Assembly (NCBI RefSeq): GCF_004011695.2
Contig: NC_082407.1
Coordinates: 1,054,001-1,118,000 of the forward strand
Length of the DNA stretch: 64,000 nucleotides
DNA from: Ascochyta rabiei
Taxonomy: Eukaryota > Ascomycota > Dothideomycetes > Pleosporales > Didymellaceae
Direction of reading: 5' to 3'
The position numbers and the translations under genes were made by a program. Under the pieces are notes generated by a model that was given only the letters and a program-made list of their open reading frames with translations, was not told the origin of the DNA and ran no database searches. The stretch's first letter is position 1; every line of letters begins with the position of its first letter. This document shows, piece after piece, positions 10,833 to 22,159 of the stretch.

Positions 10833-13113
10833 ATGTGTGGCATCAGCTGCATCATCAGCCTTGATCGCGCCCAAGGGCACGCAGCCAACTGTCTCAATGA
10901 CCCAAAGACATTGGCGAAGCAGCTGGACAATAGCCTTGAGCTGATCAAGCATCGTGGTCCCGATTCGAGGGGCCAGTGGATCAGTCCTGACAACAAAGTT
11001 GGTACTCTGTCCTTGCAACCCCCTCAAAACTTGCAACATCGTCAATCCCCTTTGCAAGCATTTGCTGACGCTCGATAAGCTTTCGGTCACGTCAGGCTAG
11101 CAATCAATGATCTGTCCCCAGATGGTGCTCAGCCATTCCACGACGAGGATAACAACGTTCATGCAGTCGTGAATGGCGAGCTCTACGACCACGAGGCTCT
11201 ACGTGCATCCTTGATTGAGAAGACGGACTACAAGTTCAAAAGTCGCAGCGATTGTGAAATTGTGATCGCCCTGTACAAGTACTATGGGCTGTCTTTCCTG
11301 AGCAAGCTTCGTGGAGAGTTTGCACTATGTGTCTACGATGCACGCACCCGGCTGTTCATTGCAGCAAGAGACCGCTATGGAATCAAGCCACTGTTTTACA
11401 CCTTTGTCGATGACAAGCTTTTGGTCGCTGCTGAGGCTAAGGCTTTCTTGCCGCTCGGATGGAAACCAGAATGGGACGTCGCAAGTTTGAAAGAGGCAGG
11501 ATGGAACCATGATGCTCGCACTATCTTTAAGGGCGTCAGAAAAGTAAAGAATTGGCAGTGTGAGGATGTATGGTGGCACTAACCATTCCAGGTCCGCCCA
11601 GGCCATTACATCACCTGTCAGTCCTTTGACAACCTCGAGTCACGGCCTTATTGGGATATCGAGTACCCCTTGAAGGTAAAAAGCTCATCTCCCTAAGGCA
11701 AAACGAAAGAGTAACCCGTCCTAGACTTTGAAAGAGCCACGATCGGACCAAGAGATGATCGAAGGCGTCAGAGAACAGATGCTCGAGGCAATTCGTGTGC
11801 GCCTCCGGGCCGATGTGCCAGTGGGTGTTTATCTAAGTGGTGGTATTGACTCCTCAGTCATTGCTGGCATGGTCACTCATCTGGTGAAAGAGCAGGGCGA
11901 GCGCATGGGCAACGACAAAGAAACCGAGCGCGTGAGTTGCTTCAGTATTGCCTTTGACGAAGACAGCGGCTTTGATGAATCTGCAATTGCAAACAGGACT
12001 GCCGATCACCTCGGTGTCAAATACTACAAGAAACATATGAATGAAGCGGAGCTTGCAGCCCGCTTTGAAGATGCCACCTGGCATTGCGAGCACCACAATC
12101 CTGACCTTAATTATGTTGGGAAGTATGCACTGTCCGAGGTGCCGCAAGAGCTTGGGTTCAAGGTCGTCTTGACTGGCGAAGGAGCAGATGAGCAGTTTGG
12201 TGGGTATCCGATGTACCTGCCCGACTACCTCCGTGAACCAGATCTTGCGTATCCAACAAACCCACTTTCAGAGGATGCACGGAAGATACTATGCGTTAAA
12301 ACCGACGAGGAGGCCAGTGCATACTACGAGTCTATTGGTGCAAATGGTGCCAATCGCGGCCCATCGTTACCTCGGCGCATGCTTAACAACATCACTACAG
12401 TGTCTTCGATGGCAGCATTCTCGGCCGATAGCCTGTTCGCTGACTGGACCAACTGCTATGGTGCATGCGACCCACAACTCACTATTGCAAACTCGGTTGA
12501 CGGCCGCGTTAAGGATGTGATAATGGAAAAGTGGCACCCGCTCCATTCAGCACTGTATGTTTGGCAGAAAGGGCATCTCTCCAACATCTTCTTGTCCTGT
12601 CTGGGTGACAGGACAGAGATGGCGCATTCTATAGAAGCCCGGACGCCATTTCTCGATCATCATCTGACTGAGTATGTCAATGGACTGCCACCGAGCGTGA
12701 AGATCAGATGGGACTCAAAAGAGAAAAGGTTTGTTGAGAAATGGATTTTGCGAGAAGCAAGTAAGCCCTTCATCACGGATGAATTGTACAAGAGAAAGAA
12801 GCATGTAGGTTGACCCGATCTTCTGTAGAATAGATGCAACAGATTAGCTAACGTAAAATAGCCGTACTCTGCGCCTACGACGTACCCAGAGGATGGTCCT
12901 CTGCAAAGGCTGCTTGCCGAATTGCTCACAGAAGACCGTGTTGAACAACTCGGCTTCATTGCATGGAACAAGGTCCAAGGCCTTGTCGAAAAGGCATTCA
13001 AGCACAAAGATGCGAACGCAATGCGCTTTGCGTTCACTGTCGCCCAGTGGGTTGTCATTGGTGAACGGTTTACAGTGAAGAGAGCTGGGCCGCAGCGGGC
13101 GGAGCGCCCTTGA
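10833..13113 (+). CDS. Asparagine synthase (glutamine-hydrolysing), AsnB type, 682 aa
   Basis: The enzyme uses glutamine amide nitrogen and ATP to convert aspartate to asparagine or to amidate a related acid. The five exons are 10833-11001, 11080-11543, 11592-11675, 11725-12804 and 12862-13113. Introns are 48-78 nt with consistent phase. The chain begins MCGI, so Cys2 is the N-terminal nucleophile of the class II glutaminase domain after Met removal. HRGPDS and the VNGELYDH region follow. The synthetase domain carries the ATP-pyrophosphatase loop SGGIDSS at residues 277-283, TGEGADEQFGG, and EARTPFLDH. At 682 aa it is longer than the usual eukaryotic enzyme (about 570) and closer to the bacterial AsnB-like group, which in fungi often coexists with the housekeeping enzyme. 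Which acid it amidates in vivo is inference. Confidence 0.93.
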
Positions 13114-13461
13114 ATATTGCGAGATAGAAGATCAGAAGAGGATTGCATTTTCAGTGAGTGTTTGGTGTGCTAAAACTCTCCTTTGAACTCACACTCTTCC
13201 GTCCCCACAGCTGCACTTACAATGTCACTATGTCCTTTGATCGCACTTCTTCGACCTCCAATGATGCGGTGCGAGACGTCTTAGTTCAAAGACCAGATCC
13301 AGTGCAAGCTTGCGAGAAATCGATGGAAGCTGGCGCTTTTAGGTTGAACATGGAGCGGCAAAGTGGTGCACTCCGGAAAGTATTAATTTCTTAGTGTGCA
13401 CAAACATCTGTGTTTGCGCATGTCATAATCACCAAGCGAGTGTCCGCCACAGAACGCTGGA
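13114..13461. other. Convergent 3' region, 348 bp
   Basis: This lies between two converging genes. A short open stretch to 13394 has no recognisable motif and I do not call it. Confidence 0.55.
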
Positions 13462-14922
13462 TCAAAATATGCTCATATTGTCTTCAGGGTGAAGCCGCTC
13501 CCAGTCCCAGATATTTTGCAAGGCATACCAGCGTTTTTCGTCTCCCAACATCCCTGAGCGAACAGTGTCCCAAATCTTCCGTCCGATTCTCGCCTCCATC
13601 GAGAACGCATACCTGACATACTCTGCCGATGCGGTCTTCTTGAAACCATCGATCAGATCTGAAGTACAAACCTCAATGGCATTGTCCTCGCCATCACTCC
13701 ACAAGTCCAGGGGGGCTTTGTACGCACAGAACTTCGGCGCAAAGCAGGCAAAATCCCAGTCGACGACGCCGGTTATCTCAATCGAAGACTCATTCGAGAT
13801 TTCGGCCAATATATTGCGAGGTGCCAAATCGCCATGCGAGAGATGGAACTTATGACCCAGCAGATCACGACGCTGCAGTGAGTGTATGATGGCCTTGTTC
13901 TTACTCCATGGGGCAAAGTTGTTCTCGTATGGGTAGAATTCCCGTTCATATTCCAGCCAGAGATCGATCAATGCGAGCATAAACGTCAACGGTGTTTGGT
14001 CGGGCAGCGATGTAAGAGACGATGCGTTGAATGGGAAATGGAAAGGCTTGATCGGTACACGGCTCGAGCAAAGACCCTTCTCGGCAGCGTCGCTAAAGCC
14101 TTCGGCAATCGAACCAGCATACGGCGCAGTAAACTCGGTCAGACTCTCAACTAGCTGGACGACTTGCTGCAAAGCAGATTCGCTCTGCTCATTGGAGCTG
14201 TCATCCCTGACCAGATCCTCTAGTGAACGACCCCTCAAACGAGTCTCTAGCGTATACCGTGCACCTAGAATGTTATTTATACTCACGTCGAAAGAAATCA
14301 CGCGTGGAATCGGTATCTGAAGTCGCCCTTGCAGGCCTGCGAGAACGGCAATATCGCGCAGCATTCCTGTACTGTCTCGCGGTATCCGGATGACGTACTT
14401 GTCTCGTTCGATCACAAATCGGCCTTCATCTTCCGCATTACAGTCTACAATCTTCAGTCGTGGTACTGAGAATCCAAGAACTTGATGGTACGAGCCGTCG
14501 CCCACATACTCAACCTGCAGCTCGTCCGAAGAGCCGGCTTCTGGAAATAGCTTGGCGGCGAGCATGAGAACCTTTTGGCAGAGAATACTTCGCACTCGCT
14601 CCTCCGGCGAGGTGTCGATGGGTTCAAGGGTTGCGATGAAGGGTTTTGGTGATGATGAGTTTCGACAACGAGCGTCGTGCCAGGACTGGCGGTGATCTTG
14701 CAGCGTTTGATCCTGAGTCTGAGGGTTTGTGGATGTCTGGCTTGACGAAAAGGTGGCGCCTGAAATTGTGCCAAGCTTGCTAGATGAAGATGCATTCTTG
14801 GCTAGTATACCTTCTGATGGGACTAGCCTCAGGATACCCATGTTGGAGAGCGGTGTGTTGAGTAGAAATGAAGCTTTGGACTTGTTTGTTCTGGGTTGAC
14901 GGCAGGGAGGAATATTACACAT
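13462..14922 (-). CDS. Aminoglycoside-phosphotransferase-fold (kinase-like) protein, 486 aa
   Basis: This is a single-exon gene. The ATG at 14922 is the first true ATG in frame; the ATG at 14841 is an alternative. After a Ser/Gln-rich disordered stretch of about 110 residues comes a kinase-like fold of the APH/choline-kinase type. The catalytic loop reads HLSHGDLAPRNIL (about residues 352-364), with the Asp and Asn expected for phosphate transfer. The metal-binding segment is GVVDWDFA (about residue 380). Such proteins are numerous in filamentous ascomycetes and mostly uncharacterised; substrates are small molecules in the known families. Actual antibiotic resistance should not be inferred. 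The divergent neighbour is the cytochrome b5 reductase gene. Confidence 0.88.
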   Translation of the reverse strand: MCNIPPCRQPRTNKSKASFLLNTPLSNMGILRLVPSEGILAKNASSSSKLGTISGATFSSSQTSTNPQTQDQTLQDHRQSWHDARCRNSSSPKPFIATLEPIDTSPEERVRSILCQKVLMLAAKLFPEAGSSDELQVEYVGDGSYHQVLGFSVPRLKIVDCNAEDEGRFVIERDKYVIRIPRDSTGMLRDIAVLAGLQGRLQIPIPRVISFDVSINNILGARYTLETRLRGRSLEDLVRDDSSNEQSESALQQVVQLVESLTEFTAPYAGSIAEGFSDAAEKGLCSSRVPIKPFHFPFNASSLTSLPDQTPLTFMLALIDLWLEYEREFYPYENNFAPWSKNKAIIHSLQRRDLLGHKFHLSHGDLAPRNILAEISNESSIEITGVVDWDFACFAPKFCAYKAPLDLWSDGEDNAIEVCTSDLIDGFKKTASAEYVRYAFSMEARIGRKIWDTVRSGMLGDEKRWYALQNIWDWERLHPEDNMSIF

Positions 14923-15657
14923 ACTTGAGACCTGTGCGTAGTGGGAGTCTGGAAATTGAGACAACGGGATGATGTTGGAACATAATGAGTATGCGCAGAG
15001 CCTGCACAGTGTGTGGGTTTGTACTGGAACAGTCTTATCGGTTCAAGCAATGTGAAATATTCAGCGTCCTCTTTGTTTGGTTCGGTTGACAAAAATGGTC
15101 GGGACACGTTCGTAACCTGCAAAACGGAATCCGCTGCGTAATTCAAGGAAATGAAGTTGTGCAGAGGCACACATATTGTTGCAACGCTCAACACATGGGT
15201 CTCTCGCAACAGCGTATCAGGGCATTGAAAGCTACTAATTTTCTAAGTAAAAATAAGAAGCATTAGCGCAAAACAAGTCCTACGAGGTTTTCCGCGAGAG
15301 TATGAATCTCCCCGTACCCGAAAGTACCATGGACATCTAACTAGGTTGTAACCTCTGGCTTGCGTCGGAAAGTTGGATGTACCGACCGCTGAGCCAATCT
15401 GGTATGTGTATTTCAGGAACCCGGCTCCGATCTCTGTAGAAGCCTGTGAAAGGATCAACAAGGTATTCGCACCCACGGCGAGGGGAATTCACGAGCGCGG
15501 ATATTCTATGTTCGGGGCCAGGATATATGAATGCTCTCATATCCTCTGCAATGCTTTCGGAATCTATGCAACGAATCTTTGGATGCTTAACCACTCAACA
15601 TTCTGATCTACGAAATATCACACAGACCATTTTATCTTAACGCATATTATATCGAAG
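14923..15657. other. Divergent intergenic region, 735 bp
   Basis: This region separates the kinase-like gene (minus) from the reductase gene (plus). A minus-strand open stretch at 15337-15594 has some protein-like character but no ATG start and no recognised motif. Confidence 0.5.
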
Positions 15658-16597
15658 ATGCTGGCCACACCTCTGCGTTATGTCCAACCTACCACAGTCT
15701 TAGGTGGTCTTGCAATCGGCGGCGCAAGCTATGCTTTCACACGAACCATCCACGCCGAGTCCGAATCACCAGCTGCAGCAAGAGTATTTAGCCGTGGACC
15801 GGCGATGGTATCGCTACCACTTGAGAGCAGCGAGCAAGTGAACCACAACACCAAACTCCTACGATTCAAACTCCCAAACCCCACAAACGTCAGCGGACTA
15901 CCATTGACATGTTTGTGCCCAGACCCTACCGGTAAAATCAGTCCGTTTTGCCAGTGACTGACCGCTCGAAAGCAGCCGTACTCACCGCATCATGGCCAAA
16001 AGGCCGCTTGCTCCCCGTCGCGCGCCCCTACACACCCGTCTCGGCAAGCGACGAGCCAGGCAAACTCGAGCTCCTCGTCAAACAGTACCCCAACGGCAAG
16101 CAAAGCACACACCTACACTCCCTACAGCCGGGCGACACGCTGCTCTTCGCCGCCGCACTGCCAGGGTACACGTGCAAGGCCAACGCGGCACTGCATGTCA
16201 CGCTGATCGCAGGCGGTTCGGGCATCACCCCGGGTTACCAGCTTGCGAGAGGGATTTCGAAGAACCCCAGGATGAGACGATCATCGCGCTTGTTTACGCC
16301 GCCAACACCGACGAAGATGTTCTGCTGAGGAAAGAGTTTGATGAGCTTCAGCGAGACTTCCCGGTGAGGTTCAGGGTGGTTTACGCTGTGAGTCAACCTG
16401 CTGCTGGATCGTCGTCGCGCAAGGGCCGCGTGACGAAGCAACTACTAGAAGAGGTTGCGCAGCCGGCGTCGGGGAGAGATGGAAAGGTGTTTGTGTGTGG
16501 GCCGCCGGCTATGGAGAAGGCGCTTGTTGGGGATCGGAAGGCAGGGGGTATCTTGGGGGGGCTTGGATATAAAAAGGATCAGTTTTATGTGTTTTAG
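15658..16597 (+). CDS. MCR1: NADH-cytochrome b5 reductase, MCR1 type, frame broken by one base
   Basis: The enzyme passes electrons from NADH through FAD to cytochrome b5 at the mitochondrial outer membrane or intermembrane space. Exon 1 is 15658-15910, followed by a 62-nt intron (15911-15972) and exon 2 to 16597. The N-terminus has a hydrophobic anchor (VLGGLAIGGASYAF). The FAD-binding motif ARPYTPVS, the nucleotide motif GGSGITPGYQLARG and the C-terminal VFVCGPPAMEKALVG plus a final Phe are all present. After GISKNP (about 16,262) the frame must change by one base to continue as DETIIALVYAANTDED. The switch coincides with a run of four C at 16265-16268, where five would keep the frame. With the base restored the protein would be about 292 aa, near the family norm. 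The break is either a real disabling mutation or an assembly error. Confidence 0.85.
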
Positions 16598-16985
16598 CGA
16601 TTTTGGTATTGCTGTTGACTTGTGGCAGGCTGAGGGACTTCGTTGCTGTATGTTAGATTTGGATGGATTCTTTCAATGCTCCTACCATTACTGAGACCAC
16701 AGTTACTGGCATCACCACTGAAACCCTGATCGTACCCCAGCTCGATGCACGTTGTGTTCCCTGGGGACAATGGAGAGTGAACACCATGTTCATGCTGACG
16801 GTCTGACACTTCATCTAGACGAATCTGTTTCCGTTTCTGGGTCAGACGCGTCTCGTCCGGAACGTCAACTTTTTGGACCAACTGGAGATTGAGCATGGCT
16901 CAAGTATCAAGCCACCTGAATAGCTGAAACATGACGGTAAACGTTATTATTATTACTATCTTGTTTGAGGACTTTGACGATGTCT
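16598..16985. other. Convergent 3' region, 388 bp
   Basis: This lies between the reductase and the membrane-protein gene, which converge. Nothing beyond probable 3' UTRs is visible. Confidence 0.55.
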
Positions 16986-19135
16986 TTAACCCCGGTGCAG
17001 TATAGTGTCCAGAGGGTTCTTCTTCTTCTCGCCAATCTCTCGCTGCATCTGCTGCTTCTTTTCTTTGGTGGGCAGGCCCCTAGCCTTGAGCCCACGTTCT
17101 TTCCTCAACTTCTTCAGCGCCTCTTCTGTAAGACCTTGTCGCATCATTTGCTCCACCACTAGTGTCTTGCGACTGCGCTTGTCACCAATACCAATGATGA
17201 TGCCAGAAATGATGTTGCATGTAAGACTACACGCAAGGATGACAGCTGTGAGGGCCTTCGGTCGAACTTTGTAATAGATGCCCCATGTTGTGCCACCAAG
17301 AGCGATTTGGAACATGGAGTGGCAGTCCAGTAGGACGACGATGGTGATCAGGAGGCGGATGGAGAAGGCGTGGTGAGTGTACGTTTCGTGCGGTCGGTAG
17401 AAGGTGTGCGACTTGGCCAGCTTGCCCTGATGGTACTCTAGCTTTTTCTGCTCTTCGTCATTGAGAACCGGTGCCTCGATACGCACTTCCTCTTCAATCT
17501 CCTCTGCTGTGTCATATGGAGTGGACTGAGGAGGCATAGCGGGCAGCTCGTTGTGGTCTTTCAAGTCCTTCAATCCACGCTCTTTTCGCAAGCGCCAGGT
17601 CCTGTGGGCAAAATAGGCAACGAAGGACATGTGGTACGTGTCGTATAGTCGGAATGGGAACATGGTGATACCAACAACGCAGAAAAGGGCCGTCAAGACC
17701 TGATCGCAGATCTCGACAAAGTACGCCTGTCGGCCACCAACAGAAATCCAACCAATGAGAAAGAGAACCCAGGCAGCTCCCCAGAAGGTGATCAAGAAGA
17801 AGTAGAGGGTGACAATGAGACCGAGGGGGTTGCGACAGTAGCGGCCGAAACCGCGCATAGACCGCTTGAACTTGGCTCGGCGTGAGTGGAGCAGATGGCG
17901 CACGTGATCGTCCAAAGCATCCTTCTCCTCGTCAGTCCACCCGGGAAGCGAGGTTCCGTGAGGTAGGACCGCAAAGTGATGGCCCGGCCCTTCTTCGAGT
18001 GTCGAGAGTGTCGAATCGATGGTGTCGGTTCTCTGAAGCTCGCCACGAGACGCCTGTTCGTGTTCTCCTGGTTGTGTCATGTTGGCTAACCTATCGTCGC
18101 GACTTGCTGCACACGCTGGCACTGTGCCCATCTCTTCGTCGGATGATTCTGATGCTGACTGCATCAGGTCGTACGTCGGCTGGCGATTGTAAAGCCATGG
18201 CAGATTGGGCAGGAAGAGCGAGTTCTGAACGTTATTCAGAGTGGTTAAGGCAGATACCTCGGGATCTGTGGAACCGAGTCAGCATACATACCACCGAAGC
18301 GATAAGTGTACTTACCGATGACATCAAGCATGTCAACCATGTCGTTGTCGATCTGGTGATCCTTGCGCTGGTGGTCTCTACGACGAATGTTGATGGCCGA
18401 GGTCATCCTATTCATGCCGGGCCTCCTCTTGCTGCCACCTCGAGAGGACAGCGGTCCTGCGCTGACATTGGCTCCTGTCTGCGATGGGTTCTCATACAGT
18501 GGCTGCAGTGGGGTGGTGGCTGTAGGATGGTGCCTTAACGCGTGCTCCGCTTCCAGCACTGCCACAGATGGACGGTGGGGCTCAGAGCTGCTTCTCCTGC
18601 GATTGCCCTGTCCCACCCAGCTGTTGTCTGTCGCTGGCTGAGGTTGCAGCGTCACTGGCATTGGCTGTGCTTGTGGTATTGACTGCAACAGGTGCGCAGC
18701 CGGTGCAGGTTGTGCAAGAGCGATATCCTGCCCTGAAGAAGGTCTCCGTAAGCGGATAGAACCCGTGCGCGTCCTGGTGATGGGTGCAGCCGTGGGCGCC
18801 GGCACCTGTGGGGGAGGTGTATGGGCCTGCGTTTGGGGGGTCCGAGGTTGTGTTTGTGGGATCTGAGGTTGTGTTTGTGGGATCTGAGGTGGTGTTTGTG
18901 GGATCTGAGGCGGTGTTTGGGGCACGTGAGATGGTGATTGGGGTATCTGGGTAGTAGTCGTGGTGGTTGGGTGGGTGATAGTAGTGGAGTTGGGCCCATG
19001 ATAAGTCACGGTTGCCCCTGGCCCAGCTGAAGAGCTGGTCGTGGTCGTGGTCGTGGCATGAGGGCCAGACATGGTGGTTGTCGACGTTGTGGACGCTACT
19101 CGCGGGCGGCCCTCATCGAGGCGCTGGTCGGCCAT
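16986..19135 (-). CDS. Multi-pass integral membrane protein, 699 aa, DUF2985-like
   Basis: The exons are 18316-19135 and 16986-18265, with a 50-nt intron (18266-18315) that restores DVIDPEVSALTTLNNVQNSLF across the junction. I start at the ATG at 19135; the frame upstream has no ATG. The first ~270 residues are Thr/Pro/Gln/Ser-rich and disordered, including PQIPQT repeats. The second half has at least four hydrophobic helices: two in LIVTLYFFLITFWGAAWVLFLIG with its neighbour, one near VLTALFCVVGITMF, and two in RLLITIVVLLDC and TAVILACSLTCNIISGIIIG. FPFRLYDTYHM is a conserved-looking loop. The C-terminus is basic and coiled. The DUF2985 assignment is from memory of the motif pattern and is only moderately sure. 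Function unknown, probably a transporter-like or organellar membrane protein. Confidence 0.82.
18842..18922. repeat. 21-bp tandem repeat within the membrane-protein gene
   Basis: About four imperfect copies of a unit like GGATCTGAGGTTGTGTTTGT lie in frame. They encode the PQIPQTQ/PQIPQTP repeats of the disordered N-terminal region. The copies differ by single bases. Confidence 0.8.
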
Positions 19136-20290
19136 GGTGTCTCGAGGAACAAACACCGTGGGAAGGTGTTGTTTGGAGCACGATCCCGCTGAAAATCGTT
19201 GTCTCGGCGAGATTGATAGCGCTGAGCTTGGGGCGCGCGGGATGATGTAGGCGCACCTAAAAGCACGTTCCGCCGCGACCAGGAAGTTCCTTAGCTCGTT
19301 GTCCAGTCAGCGGGTACCTAGTCGTATGTCCTGTCACACCTTGACAGACTCGAGACGGCAAGAAGGCGGCAACTTGGGAGAGACGGCGAAAAGAAAAGAA
19401 AAGAAAAACGATCTGATGTGTCTGGTGTATCTGATGCGCTTGCCATCGCCCCACGCGAATGGTGGAGATGCAGTGGTTGTGATGCTCAGCTGTCCTGTCC
19501 AAGCCCACGTCATACCTCCCGTCCATCGCCCATCGCACAGGCCAAGTTTTCCCAAGTGATCTACCGGACCCTAGATGTGGTATCCTGCAAAAGTAGTGTA
19601 CCTACTTGTCTCTGCGACAGCTTACAAGCGAACCGCAAAGGTCCTGTAATCACAGATTTCTAATCTGGAACCACGCCATCCAAATGCCGTGTCAGCACGT
19701 CGCTCCAGCATGATAGGTGGAATGCGCTCATAGTTCGCTTTCCGCCACCCCCTGCCTGCACGCACGCGTCCACCATCCCTGCTGGATACCACAGTACTGT
19801 TACTACTGTACGATAGGGCGCCGCCTGCATCCCCCAGCCTCCGCACCTGACCAGCCTGCCGACAAGCATCCGGTATCCGAATGCTTGACCAGATGCGTAG
19901 ACATGCAGAAAGTTTCGCGAAGCGCTTATGAACCATCACCCTGCTGCATCCACATTTGAGGATGACGATGATTTTGACCTGGAAACATCTTCATCTGCTG
20001 ATCGTAGAGGACATGTTCATTGCCAGCAGGCAGCAAGTCGCGATTTGCAACAAACTCCCTCCACGATTTTCAAGCCTCGTAGCCTGCATGCATATCCTAT
20101 CCACACGCCTTGGGTTTCAGCATGCAGGCACACCCTGATGGACAGCCGAGCAAAGGCTTGGCTTGCGTAGGGGCGGTAGGCGCGTAGGCGCTTGCGTCAG
20201 TGCTCAGAGCTGGGTCAACTTGAGGCTCGACCTCGAATGCGCCAACGACACTTCAACGTCCACTATTCCTACTCTTCCACCTATGCCAAC
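19136..20290. other. Divergent intergenic region, 1.16 kb
   Basis: This is the shared upstream region of the membrane-protein gene (minus) and the polyphosphatase gene (plus). A minus-strand open frame at 19622-19939 and a purine-rich stretch at 19388-19412 are visible, but no gene is supported. Confidence 0.5.
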
Positions 20291-21661
20291 ATGAGACTCT
20301 CGCTTGCGCTGCCTGCCTTTTTGGCCACCAGCCATGTTGCTGCTGTGCCTCAGCTCCGTGCCAAATCTCAACAAGTCCTTACCACTCCCCCCAAGCACAT
20401 CGGCGTCGGGCATTTCAGCGAATGGAGCCGCGCAACCAAGAAATCCTTCTTGATGGACTGGCAGGCCGGAAAGTCCTCAGAGTGGATAATGGTCATGGGA
20501 AATGAGGGAGGAGACCTGGATTCAATGACGGCGGCAATTACCTGGGCGTACCATCTTGACCACTCCACCGAGAATGACACGCACCCGGTCAAGGCCATCG
20601 CCCTGCTCCAGACCCCTTCCCACGCTTTGGACCTTCGACCTGAGAACAAGCTTGCGCTCGACAACTCGCAGATGACAGTAGGACACGAGGATCTGTTGAC
20701 ATCTGACGAAGTTCCTGAAGACCCGGAAACACTCGCGTCGAAACTCAAGGGCATCATCCTGGTTGACCACGGCGAGCCTCTGCGAAAATGGCGCGGAGCA
20801 AAGATCCTGAGCATCTTCGATCATCACAAGGACCGCGGCACTGCACCAGAAGCCTCGCCACGCATCTTCGAGAAGGTCGCGTCTTGCACCACCATCGTTG
20901 CCCGCCAACTACTCAACGAGCTCGAGAAACTGCCCCAAGAGTACCACCTCAATCACGAGTTCCTCGAGTTAATCCTCTCCGCCATTGCCATCGACTCGGG
21001 AGGCTTGACCAGCGACAAGACCACCGACGCAGACATCGAAGTCTCCAAGCGCATCCTCGCACGCTCCAACTGGGCAGGTGACAAACTCTCCAAGGTCATG
21101 GAAGAACTCGACGACGAGCTCTCCTCAGCACAAAAGGACATCTCGCACCTCAATCTTCGCGACCTGCTGCGCCGCGACTGGAAAGGCGACCTAATCGACA
21201 CACCGTCTCCACGCACACCCACCGTATCCCTTGGCTTCGCCAGCATCCCTTACTCAATGGACGAGCAGATCAAGAAGACGGACTTCGCCGAGCTGTTCGA
21301 CTGGTTCGCCGTGCACGCCGCCTGGACCGCCGAAGCCGGCGTCGACATCAGCATCTGCCTGAACAAGTACAAGATCAAGGACAAGAAGACGGGCCAGAAG
21401 GAGAAGATCCGCGAAGTCGTGCTTACTGTGCGCGACGACGTGCGCGTCGACCAGCAGCAGGCGGACGCGCTCTTCAACCTCGTCAAGGACGCGCTGGAGA
21501 ACAACCATGAGGGCATTGAACTGCAACCCTGGCATCGCGCCGATGAGCTGAGCCCCAGGCAGATGGTGTGGACGCACAAGTCGGGCGCGGGAAGAAAGCT
21601 CTTCAGGCCGATTGTGGAGGAGGCTGTGCTTGGCTGGGATAAGGTGGGCATGGAGCTCTAG
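20291..21661 (+). CDS. PPX1: Exopolyphosphatase of the PPX1/DHH type, 456 aa
   Basis: The enzyme removes terminal phosphates from inorganic polyphosphate. The gene is a single exon. I chose the ATG at 20291 because it starts a signal-peptide-like stretch (MRLSLALPAFLATSHVAAVP); the open frame upstream lacks conserved sequence. DHH-family motifs are in order: GNEGGDLDSM near residue 67 (metal-binding Asp pair), LVDHGE near residue 155, IFDHHKD near residue 172 (the DHH signature), and AIAIDSGG near residue 235. A DHHA2-type C-terminal domain follows from about residue 300. The length fits the fungal family (about 400-450). A hydrophobic leader is unusual for yeast PPX1, which is largely cytosolic, so this copy may enter the secretory pathway, the vacuole or the periplasm. 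Confidence 0.9.
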   Translation: MRLSLALPAFLATSHVAAVPQLRAKSQQVLTTPPKHIGVGHFSEWSRATKKSFLMDWQAGKSSEWIMVMGNEGGDLDSMTAAITWAYHLDHSTENDTHPVKAIALLQTPSHALDLRPENKLALDNSQMTVGHEDLLTSDEVPEDPETLASKLKGIILVDHGEPLRKWRGAKILSIFDHHKDRGTAPEASPRIFEKVASCTTIVARQLLNELEKLPQEYHLNHEFLELILSAIAIDSGGLTSDKTTDADIEVSKRILARSNWAGDKLSKVMEELDDELSSAQKDISHLNLRDLLRRDWKGDLIDTPSPRTPTVSLGFASIPYSMDEQIKKTDFAELFDWFAVHAAWTAEAGVDISICLNKYKIKDKKTGQKEKIREVVLTVRDDVRVDQQQADALFNLVKDALENNHEGIELQPWHRADELSPRQMVWTHKSGAGRKLFRPIVEEAVLGWDKVGMEL

Positions 21662-22159
21662 AGTGCAGGCGGTGCTACGATTGTCGACATAGCTACATAG
21701 TACGGTAACCAATCTTGGCCCTGGGGGGGTCTTCAGCATCTTCATCCTCCTGAGAAAATTCGACAAGTTGACTCCGACATCTGGACTTGGGCTGAGAAAC
21801 GGACCGTTGACGTCTCCGAAAGTACCTTGGAAACGGCCAAATCACGCAAGCGACACAGTGCTGGTCTGATGGCTGCCATGGTTGGAAACCTTGACTTGTT
21901 CTGCTATCTGAAACCCACCCGCCACCGGGCGAGATATCACCCCTGGGAGCGAGTCCTCACGGACAGCCTCAACCAGAAGAGTCTCAAACCTGGAGATGGC
22001 GGGGATGGCTTGACAACTACAATACATGGATTGGAAACCCGAAAAACTGAAACGACAAGAAAACGCCTTTGTATCCATCATACTCACACCCAGGGTATAT
22101 AACGAACGGACAAACGCCCAAAAACAGTTCCGAAAGGCTCAGTCGTCAAGGCAATAAAC
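21662..22159. other. Convergent 3' region, 498 bp
   Basis: This separates the converging polyphosphatase and Nbl1 genes. The open stretches on both strands have no motif. Nothing else is seen. Confidence 0.55.

Noticed and set aside
13158..13394. 78-codon frame after the asparagine synthase gene
   Set aside because: No motif; likely 3' UTR.
13462..14922. Kinase-like protein as an antibiotic-resistance gene
   Set aside because: The APH fold is common in fungi for other substrates; no evidence for resistance.
15337..15594. Minus-strand 85-codon frame with protein-like composition
   Set aside because: Starts with GTG and has no family match that I recognise. Probably chance or a very old relic.
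19622..19939. Minus-strand 105-codon frame
   Set aside because: No motif and lies in a divergent promoter.
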